Assembly: GCF_000760035.1 (NCBI RefSeq)
Contig: NZ_JNAO01000004.1
Span: 1 to 64,000 of the forward strand
DNA from: Prochlorococcus marinus str. MIT 9314
GTDB lineage: Bacteria; Cyanobacteriota; Cyanobacteriia; PCC-6307; Cyanobiaceae
DNA length: 64,000 bases
Direction of reading: 5' to 3'
This document shows, one piece after another, positions 53,083 through 63,664 of this stretch (its first letter is position 1; each line of letters starts with the position of its first letter). The notes under the pieces are model-generated. The model had not been told where the DNA came from and did not search any database. It saw nothing but the letters and a program-made list of their open reading frames with translations. A program made the position numbers and the translations under genes.

Positions 53083-53766
53083 TTAAATTTTTCCATAAAG
53101 AGCATTTGCTTTTTTATTTTTCCAAGCCCATAATTGATCACCATAACTAAAATGCCACCATTCATTAGGGTGTTGAGCAAATCCAAATTTAGTCATAACT
53201 TCCCTTAATAAATTTCTTCTGCTATTCCAAATAATTTCCTCTTCATTCTTTATATTTGCATAAAAATTAGGATTTGAGGTCTCATCCATTTGATCAACAA
53301 TGCTTCCCATTTCAACAAGATTTCCTTCTTTATCTGATAAACAAACATCCAATGCACCCCCAGTTGAATGAGGGGGAGGACACCTAGTGTCATAAGAAGG
53401 ATATGCCCAAAATTTTTCAATTTTTTTTAAAATTGATGGATAAGATTTTATATTTTCAAAAGAAATATCAATATCGGATTTTTCACACTCTAATAAAAAT
53501 GCTCTTTTAAACATAAATTCCTGGACTTCTAAAGGTCGCCAACTGTCATAAATTAAAAGGTTAAAGCTACTCTTTGATATCAAATAATCATTTACTTTTA
53601 CAATTCTATTTACGACCTCTTCTCTTAATTTCCAAATAGAAGTTTTATCTTTATAAGGTGCTCCCAATTGAAAGTAAGGGTGGGGATCTAAAAACTTTAA
53701 GCAGCTAGGTATAGCTATTAATTTATCTCCATTATCTTTAATTGGTATTTTATTCCAAATTTTCAA
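53083..53766 (-). CDS. D-Ala-D-Ala dipeptidase, VanX/DdpX type (227 aa)
   Basis: An M15D peptidase that splits D-Ala-D-Ala. Zinc motifs are PPHSTGGALDVCLSD (HxxGxAxD) and EWWHFSYGDQLW, with an Arg-bearing LLIYDSWRPLEVQEF. No signal peptide is evident, so the protein is probably cytoplasmic and acts in recycling of peptidoglycan D-Ala-D-Ala rather than in resistance. It is 3 bases past the sir stop and convergent with it. Confidence 0.88.
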   Translation of the reverse strand: MKIWNKIPIKDNGDKLIAIPSCLKFLDPHPYFQLGAPYKDKTSIWKLREEVVNRIVKVNDYLISKSSFNLLIYDSWRPLEVQEFMFKRAFLLECEKSDIDISFENIKSYPSILKKIEKFWAYPSYDTRCPPPHSTGGALDVCLSDKEGNLVEMGSIVDQMDETSNPNFYANIKNEEEIIWNSRRNLLREVMTKFGFAQHPNEWWHFSYGDQLWAWKNKKANALYGKI

Positions 53767-53823
53767 TTGAAATTTGCAATTGATTTATAGTGGCATATAT
53801 ATCGTAAATTACAATGACAGTTA

Positions 53824-56280
53824 TCAATTTAAGAAATCATGAATGAATTTATTATCAGAATTATCAATAAGTATATTCCTTAAGACAATATTTTCTTTTA
53901 AATCAGGATCATCACTAATAATCTTAATAGCCTCTTCACGAGCCTTTTCAATAAGAAATTTATTGTTAGGTAAATTGTCCAGTACAAAATCAGGCAACCC
54001 GGATTGTCTATACCCTAAAATCTGACCTGGTCCTCTAAGCTCCAAGTCTTTTTCAGCAATATAAAAGCCATCATTAGATCTTTGCAAAACACAAAGCCGT
54101 TTATTTTCTAATCCATTTTTATCGGGGGTTACCAGATAACAAAAAGATTTTGTTGATCCTCTACCAACTCTCCCCCTTAATTGATGTAGCTGGGACAATC
54201 CAAATCTGTCCGAATTATAAATAATCATAATTGTGGCGTTAGGTACATCAATACCAACCTCAATTACTGTGGTTGAAACCAATATATTAATTTCATTCTT
54301 TAAAAAAGAATTAATTACTTCATTCTTTTCTTGTGAACTTAATTTGCCATGTAATAATCCAACTTTTTTGTTAAAAAAGACCTCTTCTGATAAATGTTTG
54401 AATGTTTTTTTTGCAGAGCTTAAATTCATTTTTTCTGAATCTTCTATAAGTGGCAAAATCACATAAGCTTGATTCCCTTTATTGATCTCATCCTCAACAA
54501 TCTTGAACAAGTTAGTTAAATCATCTTCTGAAATTATTTTTGTAGTTATAGGAACTCTCCCAGGAGGGAGTTCTTTAATTTGACTCACATCTAAATCACC
54601 ATAAATGGAAAGAGCAAGAGTTCTTGGAATTGGTGTTGCTGTCATTGATAACAAATTAGTATTTTCTCCTTTATTTAGTAATCTATTTCTTTGAGTTACT
54701 CCAAATCTATGTTGTTCATCAATTACGACCATCCCTAATGCATTAAAGATGACTTTATCCTCAAATAATGCATGAGTACCTACGAGGATATCAACTAATC
54801 CATTGTTCAAATTAGAGAGAATTTCTTTTCTCTTTTTTTGAGGAGTATTTCCAGTAAGTAGTTCAACAGAAACCAAAAGGGGATTCAAGTATTTTAATAA
54901 GTTTTTATAATGTTGTTCTGCCAATACCTCTGTAGGGACCATAAATGCACCTTGCAGGTTTTTTTCAATGACGAGTAAAAGAGACGCTATCGCAATTATG
55001 GTTTTACCGCTCCCCACATCTCCCTGAAGCAATCTAGACATTGGTACGGGATTAGATAAATCATTCTTAATTTCATTTAAAACATTTTCTTGAGATTTTG
55101 TTAATTCAAAAGGAAAAGTTTTTAAAAATTCTCTTAATAAAGATTTCTTTTGAGGTAATTGTTGGGAAGTTACATTTTTGTTCGTCTTTCTTTTTCTAAG
55201 TAGGAACTTTATTTGCAGTAGGAACAACTCATCAAAAACCAAACGTTTTTTTGACTCAATAAGTGCCTGTTGAGTTGGTGGAAAATGAATATTAATCAAC
55301 GACTCGCCTTTTGAATATAAAGATAATGAATCAAGTTGCTTTTTATTTAAAATTTCTGGATATTGCTTTGCATAAATTAGTACCTTTTTCATAAGTTTTA
55401 TAAAACTGATATTTGATAATGCTTCACCTAATGAATATAAGGGTAATATTTTGCCTGAGAAATTAAAATTATCATTATTATCCTTAAAAATTTCAATCTG
55501 CGGATCTACAAAAGTTTTACCATACTCTGTTAATTTAACCTTACCTGAAATTGCTAATTTAGTTCCAGGAGTATATAAAGATTTTTGAGATGCGAAAAAG
55601 GAGTAAGATCTAAATCTTCTTCCTAAAAAAAATTTAGTAACTTTTATCGAAGACGTTTCATCAGAAACTACGAAATTCATTATTGATAAATTACTATTCT
55701 TTTTACTCTTATGAATATAAAATCTTTTAACGTTTGCAATGCAGGTGTATAAATTATCTGGTTTTAAATTTATTATCTTAACTCTATTCGTATAGTCTAG
55801 ATATGTTCGTGGGAAATAATTAATTAGATCTTTTATATGAAATATTCCTAATTCATTAAGCTTATTTTTATAAACTTTTCCTACATTTTTTACTAATGAA
55901 ATATCTGAATCAAAAGACAAGCTTGAATCAGCTTTATTCAAAAAAACATTATTAGAAATATTATTAGAACTTTCTATTTCTAGAGTTTTCCCTAGTTTAT
56001 AAAGATTTTTTCTTGTATCTATAATTAACCTTTTTCTTTGATTTTCATCTAATCTATTATATTCATTATATTTTTTAGAAAATTCATAAAATATCCTTAG
56101 ATATTCTTCTGAGATATTTAGATTGTCTAGTTTTTGCAATGATTCATGCAAATAATCATTAAAATATTTTTCTCTTCCTAAAGTATTAATAAATTTGTTT
56201 TCAGTTTCAATAGTAAGAGACTTTTGAAGAGGTCTTATCCAATCTTTAATTAATTTATTGTTATTCCTGCTAAAAGTCAC
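53824..56280 (-). CDS. recG: ATP-dependent DNA helicase RecG (818 aa)
   Basis: Branch-migration helicase. Walker A is QGDVGSGKTIIAI, Walker B/DExx is VVIDEQHRFGV, and the C-terminal helicase motifs QLHQLRGRVGRGSTKSFCY and the family tail LELRGPGQILGYRQSGL are present. An N-terminal wedge domain (OB fold, about 150-300) is recognisable from INYFPRTYLDYTNRV. It carries an extended N-terminal region of about 130 residues before the wedge, common in cyanobacterial RecG. Confidence 0.95.
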   Translation of the reverse strand: MTFSRNNNKLIKDWIRPLQKSLTIETENKFINTLGREKYFNDYLHESLQKLDNLNISEEYLRIFYEFSKKYNEYNRLDENQRKRLIIDTRKNLYKLGKTLEIESSNNISNNVFLNKADSSLSFDSDISLVKNVGKVYKNKLNELGIFHIKDLINYFPRTYLDYTNRVKIINLKPDNLYTCIANVKRFYIHKSKKNSNLSIMNFVVSDETSSIKVTKFFLGRRFRSYSFFASQKSLYTPGTKLAISGKVKLTEYGKTFVDPQIEIFKDNNDNFNFSGKILPLYSLGEALSNISFIKLMKKVLIYAKQYPEILNKKQLDSLSLYSKGESLINIHFPPTQQALIESKKRLVFDELFLLQIKFLLRKRKTNKNVTSQQLPQKKSLLREFLKTFPFELTKSQENVLNEIKNDLSNPVPMSRLLQGDVGSGKTIIAIASLLLVIEKNLQGAFMVPTEVLAEQHYKNLLKYLNPLLVSVELLTGNTPQKKRKEILSNLNNGLVDILVGTHALFEDKVIFNALGMVVIDEQHRFGVTQRNRLLNKGENTNLLSMTATPIPRTLALSIYGDLDVSQIKELPPGRVPITTKIISEDDLTNLFKIVEDEINKGNQAYVILPLIEDSEKMNLSSAKKTFKHLSEEVFFNKKVGLLHGKLSSQEKNEVINSFLKNEINILVSTTVIEVGIDVPNATIMIIYNSDRFGLSQLHQLRGRVGRGSTKSFCYLVTPDKNGLENKRLCVLQRSNDGFYIAEKDLELRGPGQILGYRQSGLPDFVLDNLPNNKFLIEKAREEAIKIISDDPDLKENIVLRNILIDNSDNKFIHDFLN

Positions 56281-56302
56281 ATTTGAAAAAAGATTTATTT
56301 TT

Positions 56303-57388
56303 TCAACGTATCTTATTCAAGCTTATTTCTTTTTGCCTCCAATATGTCTCTTTTTTAATCAAACGCTGAAATTGATTTTTTAGCTCATTTATTTTGTTCC
56401 GTTGAATAGAAAGATTTAAATTTTTAAACTCTAACTCAACAGTAGATATATTGAAAAAAATAATGCTTGGAAAATTATTATCTTTTAATGATGACCGATT
56501 TAAGTTTAATTCGAAATTAATAACAAAAGGATATGGGTGTTTTATCATAAAATTTTTGCCTACTAAGTAATCAAAGGAATCTTTAGATATCATCTTTTTT
56601 ATTAGATTTGCCTTAAATAATTCTTGATTAATTTTATATGAAAGATTCAATAATAAATTTTCCAATGACTTGTCTATTAAATCAAAATTTTCAAGAATCT
56701 GATTTTTTGGTAAATTATCCACTTGATGGATATCTTCTTTTTCTGGATCTCTTGGTTTTTCAACCTTTTCTTCTCCTATTAATTCAAGTAAGGAGGAAAT
56801 AAATTGTTTTTCAAATCCTAAATTTTCAAAAATATTGTTTCTAGATAAATAATTATTATGGTCGTTATTATCTAAATCAAGTGATACAAATTTCTCATAA
56901 TTATGAGCTTGATAATATTTAGAAGTATTTGAAAAGTCTTTACTAATTTCGAACTGAATGGATTCTTTTAATTGAAAACCATCTTCATATTGAAATTTTT
57001 CTATTTGATCATCCTTTGTTTTTGTGGAACTATCAAAAATAGTAAAATGAATTTCCTTATTTATATTTTTTTCTATTTCATTTATTTTTAACTGTTCTAC
57101 TGTTAATAAGGGCAAATTCGTAAAAATTAATCTACTTATTTTCTTTTCAAAAAGACTATAGAATTCATTTTCATTTAAGAAATTATCATTATTTGTTGGA
57201 TAACTATATATTTGATTAAGGCCTTTTTCTACAGAGATGAAAAGTAGATTTCTTACCAGATCAAGATAAAGTTCATATTGCCTATAGATATTTTTAGTTA
57301 ATATTCTTTTTTGTATATCTGCCCTCTCTAATTGAGCATTAATTTTATCTATATCTATGTAATTATTGAAATTATTCAAATCATTCAA
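56303..57388 (-). CDS. conserved-looking helical protein of unknown function (361 aa)
   Basis: A large, charged, Asn-rich protein with no recognised domain or membrane segment. The N-terminal region (IDKINAQLERADIQKRILTK) and the C-terminal region (LELEFKNLNLSIQRNKINEL, then FQRLIKKETYWRQKEISLNK) are helical. The open frame extends back to an ATG at 57457, but that would overlap tsf by 65 bases; a TTG at 57388, 5 bases after the tsf stop, fits better, and I chose it. It is 22 bases upstream of recG on the same strand. Confidence 0.6.
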   Translation of the reverse strand: MNDLNNFNNYIDIDKINAQLERADIQKRILTKNIYRQYELYLDLVRNLLFISVEKGLNQIYSYPTNNDNFLNENEFYSLFEKKISRLIFTNLPLLTVEQLKINEIEKNINKEIHFTIFDSSTKTKDDQIEKFQYEDGFQLKESIQFEISKDFSNTSKYYQAHNYEKFVSLDLDNNDHNNYLSRNNIFENLGFEKQFISSLLELIGEEKVEKPRDPEKEDIHQVDNLPKNQILENFDLIDKSLENLLLNLSYKINQELFKANLIKKMISKDSFDYLVGKNFMIKHPYPFVINFELNLNRSSLKDNNFPSIIFFNISTVELEFKNLNLSIQRNKINELKNQFQRLIKKETYWRQKEISLNKIR

Positions 57389-57392
57389 GTGA

Positions 57393-58049
57393 CTATTTTG
57401 TTTGCATTGATGCAACTTCTTCAGCAAAGTCCATCTGATTTTTTTCGATACCTTCACCCAATGTATATCTTGTAAAGCGTCTTACTTTGATATTTTCCCC
57501 AATTTTTGCAGCAGCTTGTTTAACAAGATCTTCAACTGTTAAAGAACTATCTTTAATGTAGGGTTGTGAAAGCAAAACAAGCTCATTAAGTCTTTTTGCT
57601 ATTCTCCCTTCAACTATTTTTTCCTTAATTTGTTCTGGTTTTCCAGATAAATCATCCCTACCCATTTCAATTTGCTTTTCTTTTTTCACAACATCTTCTG
57701 GGATTTCATCAATTGATACGTACTCAACATTTGGGCATGCTGCAACTTGCATTGAAACATCCTTCAACAGAGATTGGAAAATATCACCTCTAGCAACGAA
57801 ATCAGTTTCGCAATTTAACTCTAATAAAACTCCGACTCTTGATCCAGTATGTATATAACTACCAATTGACCCTTCGGCTGCTACTCTTCCCGATTTCTTT
57901 TCAGCACTAGCTATGCCTTTCTTTCTTAACCATTCCAAAGCTTTATCTAGATTTCCTTCAGTTTCGTTAAGTGCTTTTTTGCAGTCCATCATTCCTGCGC
58001 CAGTTTTGTCTCTAAGATCTTTTACAAGTTTTGCTGTAATGTTTCCCAT
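57393..58049 (-). CDS. tsf: elongation factor Ts (218 aa)
   Basis: Guanine nucleotide exchange factor for EF-Tu. The N-terminal UBA-like domain is [20 protein letters not shown], and the signature core is [20 protein letters not shown]. Length is typical of cyanobacterial EF-Ts. It lies 44 bases after rpsB and is transcribed with it, the universal rpsB-tsf order. Confidence 0.97.
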   Translation of the reverse strand: MGNITAKLVKDLRDKTGAGMMDCKKALNETEGNLDKALEWLRKKGIASAEKKSGRVAAEGSIGSYIHTGSRVGVLLELNCETDFVARGDIFQSLLKDVSMQVAACPNVEYVSIDEIPEDVVKKEKQIEMGRDDLSGKPEQIKEKIVEGRIAKRLNELVLLSQPYIKDSSLTVEDLVKQAAAKIGENIKVRRFTRYTLGEGIEKNQMDFAEEVASMQTK

Positions 58050-58093
58050 TTGAAGTAATAAAAAATAGTGAATAGTAAGTTTTGAATTGGAAT

Positions 58094-58798
58094 TTAATTT
58101 TTTCTTTCGGCATTAGAGCCCTTTCTACCCTCATTTATGGCATCTGCAAGTCTTCCTAAAATAAGTTGGACAGATCTAACGGCATCATCGTTACAAGGAA
58201 TTGGGACTTCACACAAATCAGGATCGCAATTTGTATCCAACATTGATACTAATGAGATATCTAATTTTCTAGCTTCTAATACTGCATTAGATTCTCTTCT
58301 CTGATCAACTAATACAACTACATCTGGTAATCTTCTCATACCCTTAAGTCCACCTAAGTATTTTTGTAATCTTTCAAGTTCTCTTCTTAATACTGCAGCT
58401 TCTTTTTTAGGTCTCATTGCTATTGAACCACTACTTTCCATTCTTTCTAGATCCTTTAATCTTTCAATCCTAGCTTTCATTGTTGTCCAATTAGTCAACA
58501 TACCTCCAAGCCATCTTTGATTTACATATGCAGCTCCACAGCGTGTAGCTTCCTGAGCCACAACATCTGATGCTTGTTTTTTTGTACCGACAAAGAGGAA
58601 ACGTTTACCGCTTTTTGCAGCGTTTCTCGTCCATTTATATGCATTATTCATACACAATGCTGTCTTTACAAGATCAATAATATGAACTCCATTTCTCGCG
58701 CAATATATATATCTAGACATCTTGGGATTCCAACGTCTAGTTTGATGCCCAAAATGAGCACCAGCTTCCATCATTTCTGATAGTGATACAACAGCCAT
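58094..58798 (-). CDS. rpsB: 30S ribosomal protein S2 (234 aa)
   Basis: Family signatures [20 protein letters not shown] and [20 protein letters not shown] at the N terminus, [17 protein letters not shown], and [17 protein letters not shown]. Full length. The 5' leader contains interleaved inverted repeats (58811-58874) that may autoregulate the rpsB-tsf transcript. Confidence 0.98.
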   Translation of the reverse strand: MAVVSLSEMMEAGAHFGHQTRRWNPKMSRYIYCARNGVHIIDLVKTALCMNNAYKWTRNAAKSGKRFLFVGTKKQASDVVAQEATRCGAAYVNQRWLGGMLTNWTTMKARIERLKDLERMESSGSIAMRPKKEAAVLRRELERLQKYLGGLKGMRRLPDVVVLVDQRRESNAVLEARKLDISLVSMLDTNCDPDLCEVPIPCNDDAVRSVQLILGRLADAINEGRKGSNAERKN

Positions 58799-58810
58799 AA
58801 TTTAAAAAGG

Positions 58811-58874
58811 GTTTCGGGTTAGCCTCCATCTGACGGGGATTTAATATTAATAAATCACCCGAAACTGCCAGATG
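58811..58874 (-). promoter_or_regulatory. putative S2 leader pseudoknot upstream of rpsB
   Basis: On the minus strand the order is CATCTGGC (58874-58867), GTTTCGGGT (58865-58857), GTCAGATG (58834-58827) and ACCCGAAAC (58819-58811). The first pairs with the third (8 bp, one G-U) and the second with the fourth (9 bp), which are interleaved, so they form an H-type pseudoknot or two alternative hairpins. The 22-base inner loop has its own GATTTA/TAAATC hairpin. A GGAGG lies between the last two arms. S2 leaders with a pseudoknot are known upstream of rpsB in gammaproteobacteria. Confidence 0.6.
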
Positions 58875-58928
58875 TGTGGATTTAATTTCAACAATTCTAG
58901 CAAGTGATGTGTATTTCTAAAAGTTTTT

Positions 58929-59840
58929 TTATCTTGATTTGGTTAACTGTTTAATGTAAATCATATTTAGAGGGATTCTAAGTATCTCAAGTGCAAGTCT
59001 ATTTCTTTTTATATTTACTAGGAATCTTAATAAAGGAACGATTCTATCAACACTGATTAGTCCTCCCAAGCAAAGAATTTGCCAAAGTAAATTATGGAGA
59101 GGAGTTAATTGAATCATAAATCTAACCCTTAAATTTGGGTGTTTCTTATAAAACACTAAAGCCATTTTTGCTCTCTCTTTTTCTTGAGCTATTAATGAAT
59201 CTATTTGTTCGCAATTAAATGGCGGATGCCAATGAAAACCTACTGCATTTGGGCATTTAATTAATTTTGTCCCAATTTTTTTTAATCTTTCTCCAAGTTC
59301 TAAGTCCTCCCAACCGTAAAGACTAAAAGAAGTGTCAAATAATCCCACACTTAAAATCAATTCTTTTGATATTGCTACATTCCCAGTAGCAAAGTATGCA
59401 AAAGAAGTGTCCATTATTTTATGTTTTTCACTCTGAGGATTTAGAAAATTAGATGTATTGACGACCGAGCCATAGGTAAAACATTTTTTATCATTTTTTC
59501 TCCAAAAGGCAAGTAATTTCTCTACATGACAATTTATAAAATTATCTAAAACAATAAGATCACTATCAATAAATATAATAATTTCATATTTTGATTTAAT
59601 TACTCCCAGATTTCTTCCAAGAGCAGGGCCTCCATGTTCTTGTTGAAATAGAATAACGTGTGGGAGATTAGCTTTATTTTTATTTATCCATGAAGTTGTC
59701 CCATCAGTCGATCCATCATCAACTACTATTACCTCATAATTACTGATATTTGTATCTAATTTTTGATCCTCAAGCGCAAATAGACATTTCTCTAATATAG
59801 GTAATCTATTGTAAGTCGGTATAACAATACTTACATTCAT
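58929..59840 (-). CDS. family 2 glycosyltransferase (303 aa)
   Basis: A GT-A fold transferase: VSIVIPTYNRLPILEKCLFA, the DDG motif VIVVDDGSTDGTTSWI and the metal-binding DSD in IIFIDSDLIVLDNF. The acceptor-side LFDTSFSLYGWEDLELGERL follows the GWEDxELGxR signature typical of polysaccharide/LPS transferases. Probably a cell-envelope sugar transferase; the sugars are unknown. It stands alone between rpsB and the small basic gene. Confidence 0.88.
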   Translation of the reverse strand: MNVSIVIPTYNRLPILEKCLFALEDQKLDTNISNYEVIVVDDGSTDGTTSWINKNKANLPHVILFQQEHGGPALGRNLGVIKSKYEIIIFIDSDLIVLDNFINCHVEKLLAFWRKNDKKCFTYGSVVNTSNFLNPQSEKHKIMDTSFAYFATGNVAISKELILSVGLFDTSFSLYGWEDLELGERLKKIGTKLIKCPNAVGFHWHPPFNCEQIDSLIAQEKERAKMALVFYKKHPNLRVRFMIQLTPLHNLLWQILCLGGLISVDRIVPLLRFLVNIKRNRLALEILRIPLNMIYIKQLTKSR

Positions 59841-59901
59841 GACTATATCTTAAATATGCATAATATATTGAGCTCCAAAAGATAGTAATAAAAGATATTC
59901 T

Positions 59902-60051
59902 CTAATCAGCTGCACCGCCATTATTTGCTGTACCTGTAACGTTTCCACCATCAGGTCTTCCATCAGTTCTTAATTTCCTTTTTTTGAATTTTCTAGCATA
60001 GGCTCTATTACGTTCCTGCTTTTCTTTTTTTAGATTCCTTCTCTTAGACAT
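59902..60051 (-). CDS. small highly basic protein (49 aa)
   Basis: ATG at 60051, TAG at 59904..59902. The product starts MSKRRNLKKEKQERNRAYAR and continues FKKRKLR, then an uncharged Gly/Asn tail (GGNVTGTANNGGAAD). Nearly half of the first 30 residues are Lys or Arg, as in ribosome- or nucleic-acid-binding small proteins. It begins 18 bases after the devA stop on the same strand. Composition is more G+C-rich in the tail than in the surroundings. A ribosome-associated role is inference. Confidence 0.65.
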   Translation of the reverse strand: MSKRRNLKKEKQERNRAYARKFKKRKLRTDGRPDGGNVTGTANNGGAAD

Positions 60052-60069
60052 AAAATTTTTACCTTTTAA

Positions 60070-60798
60070 TTATATTAGCTCACTATGAGCACTATATATT
60101 TTACCATCTTCCATATTTAATATCCTATCAGCCATATCAGAAATTCTTGGATCATGCGTCACCATAAGTACAGAACAGTTTTGCTCTTTTGCTAGTTTCC
60201 TTAAAAGGGTTACTATTTCTCTTCCTGTTACGCTATCTAAAGCAGAAGTGGGCTCGTCAGCTAATAAAAGTTTTGGGTTAGCAGATAAAGCTCGAGCAAT
60301 TGCTACTCTCTGTTTTTGCCCACCAGATAAGTCATTTGGCAACTTTTTATGATGTTCTTCTAATCCTACTGCTGACAACCAGTTCCGTGCTATTTCACGT
60401 CTTTGCAAATATGTTAAACCTTTTATTAAATCAGCTCCCATCTGGACATTTTGTTCTGCTGTTAAACATCTGAGAAGATTGTGACCTTGAAAAATCATTC
60501 CAATACTTCTTCTTAGAATCTGACGAGTTTTCCTTGATGCTCCATTTAACTGATTATTTAATACAGTTAAATCTCCACTTTGACAGGTTCTCAAGGCGCC
60601 AATTAATGTTAAAAGAGTCGTCTTACCACATCCAGAAGGTCCTTTCAAAAGAACCAGCTCTCCTTTATCAATATTTAAATTAACGTCATTAAGAACTTGT
60701 TTTTTATTCTCATTTTTTCCATAAAAGTGACTCAAATTATTTATTGATACTGTTTTAAGGTTTTTAAAATTATTTTTTGATTTATTAGCTTTAACCAT
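60070..60798 (-). CDS. devA: DevA-like ABC ATPase (242 aa)
   Basis: A MacB/DevA-type ATPase: Walker A GPSGCGKTTLLTLIGAL, signature LSGGQKQRVAIARAL, Walker B LLLADEPTSALDSVTGREI, and H-loop LMVTHDPRISDMA. It works with DevC and the membrane-fusion protein DevB to export a substrate across the envelope. It is the last of pcyA-devB-devC-devA, 13 bases past devC. Confidence 0.92.
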   Translation of the reverse strand: MVKANKSKNNFKNLKTVSINNLSHFYGKNENKKQVLNDVNLNIDKGELVLLKGPSGCGKTTLLTLIGALRTCQSGDLTVLNNQLNGASRKTRQILRRSIGMIFQGHNLLRCLTAEQNVQMGADLIKGLTYLQRREIARNWLSAVGLEEHHKKLPNDLSGGQKQRVAIARALSANPKLLLADEPTSALDSVTGREIVTLLRKLAKEQNCSVLMVTHDPRISDMADRILNMEDGKIYSAHSELI

Positions 60799-60811
60799 TT
60801 ATGCTCAATTG

Positions 60812-61984
60812 TTAAAAAATTTCTGCAGGATCAGCGTCAACTAATTTACGCATCGCAACAGCGGCGGACCCCATACACATAACTAAAACTAGTACGAAAA
60901 TTAAAATAGTTTTATCTGCGTCCATTATTATTGGGAGTTTAGTAGAACTTCTTATAACTGAGTAAAGTATTTGGCCAGAGAAATAAGCAGGTAAATAACC
61001 AAACAATGCCAATAAAAACCCCTCTCTAGCTACTACAAAGAAAAGAGATTTAAGTCTATATCCCATTGCTAATAATGTGGCGTACTCTGGGAGATGATCT
61101 GTAACGTCACTATAAAGAATTTGATAAACGACCACACATCCTACGACGAAACCCATCAAAGCTCCCAAACTAAATATAAAACCTATTGCAGTACTATTTT
61201 TCCAATAATTCTTCTCAAATTCTATGAATTGTCTTTTTGTAAGAACCCTAACATCATTTGGAAGTGAATTATTTAATATCCTTGAAATCATTTCAGGATC
61301 TGATCCTTTTTTTAGCTTTACCAAACCAATTTCTATACTGCCAGGAGGATTAGCAGGAAAAAGTCTTAAGAAGGTTTCTCGACTGGTTATCAAATTACCA
61401 TCTGCGCCAAAAGATGGTCCCAACTCCACAAGGCCCTCAACAATTACTCTTTTTCCAGCAACCTCAGTCTCAACTTTTCTTTCAGATAAAAACCATTCTT
61501 CAATCGGTCCAAATTCAGGTCTAGATAGTTTGTCAAAAAGAACTCTTGATGGATTTCTCAATTTATAAGCTTTCATTGAAAATCCCTCATCTAATAGAAG
61601 TGAGTCGGAGGGATTAAAACCTAATGCCAGTATTGATCGAGTTTTAAGATTTTCAGGATTTCTCCAAAGTAAATAATTTAGATTGACGGGAGCAGTTTCC
61701 TCAACATCTTCTACTGCGAGAGTTTGAATTAACCTTCTTTTTGGGAATCCACTCATGCTTATAGAACTTTTTGATCTGGGACTTATCAATACAAGATCGG
61801 CATCTAGAAGTTTATGAATAGTTACGCTCGTGTCAAATAAACCATCCCTAAAACCTAATTGCATAAACATCAAAATCCCTGCAAAACTGATTCCAGCTAT
61901 TGCAACTGCTAACCTCAATGGTTGCCTAGTTAATAACAACCAAGCTAATGGTATTTTTCTAAATTTCAAACGAGAAAAAATCAT
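60812..61984 (-). CDS. devC: DevC-like ABC permease (390 aa)
   Basis: A MacB/FtsX-fold permease: one N-terminal helix (LRLAVAIAGISFAGILMFMQ) followed by a large periplasmic domain (about 40-260), then three C-terminal helices (FIFSLGALMGFVVGCVVVYQ, GFLLALFGYLPAYFSGQILY, TILIFVLVLVMCMGSAAVAM). It forms the membrane part of the DevBCA exporter. Its start overlaps devB by one base. Confidence 0.92.
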   Translation of the reverse strand: MIFSRLKFRKIPLAWLLLTRQPLRLAVAIAGISFAGILMFMQLGFRDGLFDTSVTIHKLLDADLVLISPRSKSSISMSGFPKRRLIQTLAVEDVEETAPVNLNYLLWRNPENLKTRSILALGFNPSDSLLLDEGFSMKAYKLRNPSRVLFDKLSRPEFGPIEEWFLSERKVETEVAGKRVIVEGLVELGPSFGADGNLITSRETFLRLFPANPPGSIEIGLVKLKKGSDPEMISRILNNSLPNDVRVLTKRQFIEFEKNYWKNSTAIGFIFSLGALMGFVVGCVVVYQILYSDVTDHLPEYATLLAMGYRLKSLFFVVAREGFLLALFGYLPAYFSGQILYSVIRSSTKLPIIMDADKTILIFVLVLVMCMGSAAVAMRKLVDADPAEIF

Positions 61985-62897
61985 TAGGGAATAAATTTTG
62001 CAATCACTTTCATTCCTGCATAGTTTTGAACGATATCTATAGAATCTTGATCTAGTTTTACTAGTACCTCAATAATTCGTGAATCAGCATCCCCTGTTGG
62101 ATCAGTCGATAGAACTTTTCTTTGTTTTACCTGAGGACTAATCCTAATCACCTTTCCCTTAAGATTTTTTTGGAAACCTCCATTCTCACTTCTTAATTCA
62201 ACATCCTGAGAGATAAAGACTCTATCGATGTCAGATTCATAAACCTCTATCAAAGCTTCCATTTTTTGACTAGAACCAATATCCAAAATCCCTTCATTTT
62301 GTGGCCTTTCACCAACTCTCGTGTTTATTCCAAGGATAAAACCATCGATTGGACTCCTTAGTTTTGAATTAAATAGATCTATTTTGATATTTTTTTGATC
62401 TCCGACGAGATTTATTTTCTGTTTTTGCAATTTTAATAGTTCATCTTTTCTCTGTGAAAACTCTACAAAAGAATATACATCTTCGCTCAAAGCTAACTCA
62501 TACCTTTGAATTTGATCTTTCTTTAGGGTAATTTCTTCATTGATAGTATTAATTAGATTTTCGTTTCTTTCAAGATCAGCAAATAATTTTTCTCCATTTT
62601 CAAAAATTGCGAGGATATCACCTTTTTTTACGAAATCTCCTTCATTTACTAAAATTTCGACAATTCGGGGAGAAGAGCCAAACTGACTTATTGGAGCTGC
62701 CAATTTTCTTATCTCTCCAGAAGGAGAAAGTTGACCGAGTGCGGCAACAGCTGTAATAGGAGGTATGAAATCTGAAGTTATTTCCTCTTTAAATTTTGAA
62801 CTAGATTTATTATTTCCAGAACAAGAAATAACACCAAGAGATATTGGTGTAAATAATAAAAAATAAATAAATAAATTTTTTAATATTTTTAATTTCA

Positions 62898-62898
<1 letters not shown>
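61984..62898 (-). CDS. devB: DevB-like membrane fusion (HlyD family) protein (304 aa)
   Basis: A periplasmic adaptor with an N-terminal lipoprotein-like signal (IYFLLFTPISLGVISCSGNN, lipobox Cys about residue 26). The beta-barrel lipoyl motif is VEILVNEGDFVKKGDILAIF, with a coiled coil (INTINEEITLKKDQIQRYEL) and the second lipoyl half LRSPIDGFILGINTRVGERP. It starts one base into the pcyA stop (TAATG), so is translationally coupled to it. A lipid-anchored adaptor for export through an outer membrane channel is likely. Confidence 0.9.
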
Positions 62899-63647
<749 letters not shown>

Positions 63648-63664
63648 TTAAAGAAACAACCGAA

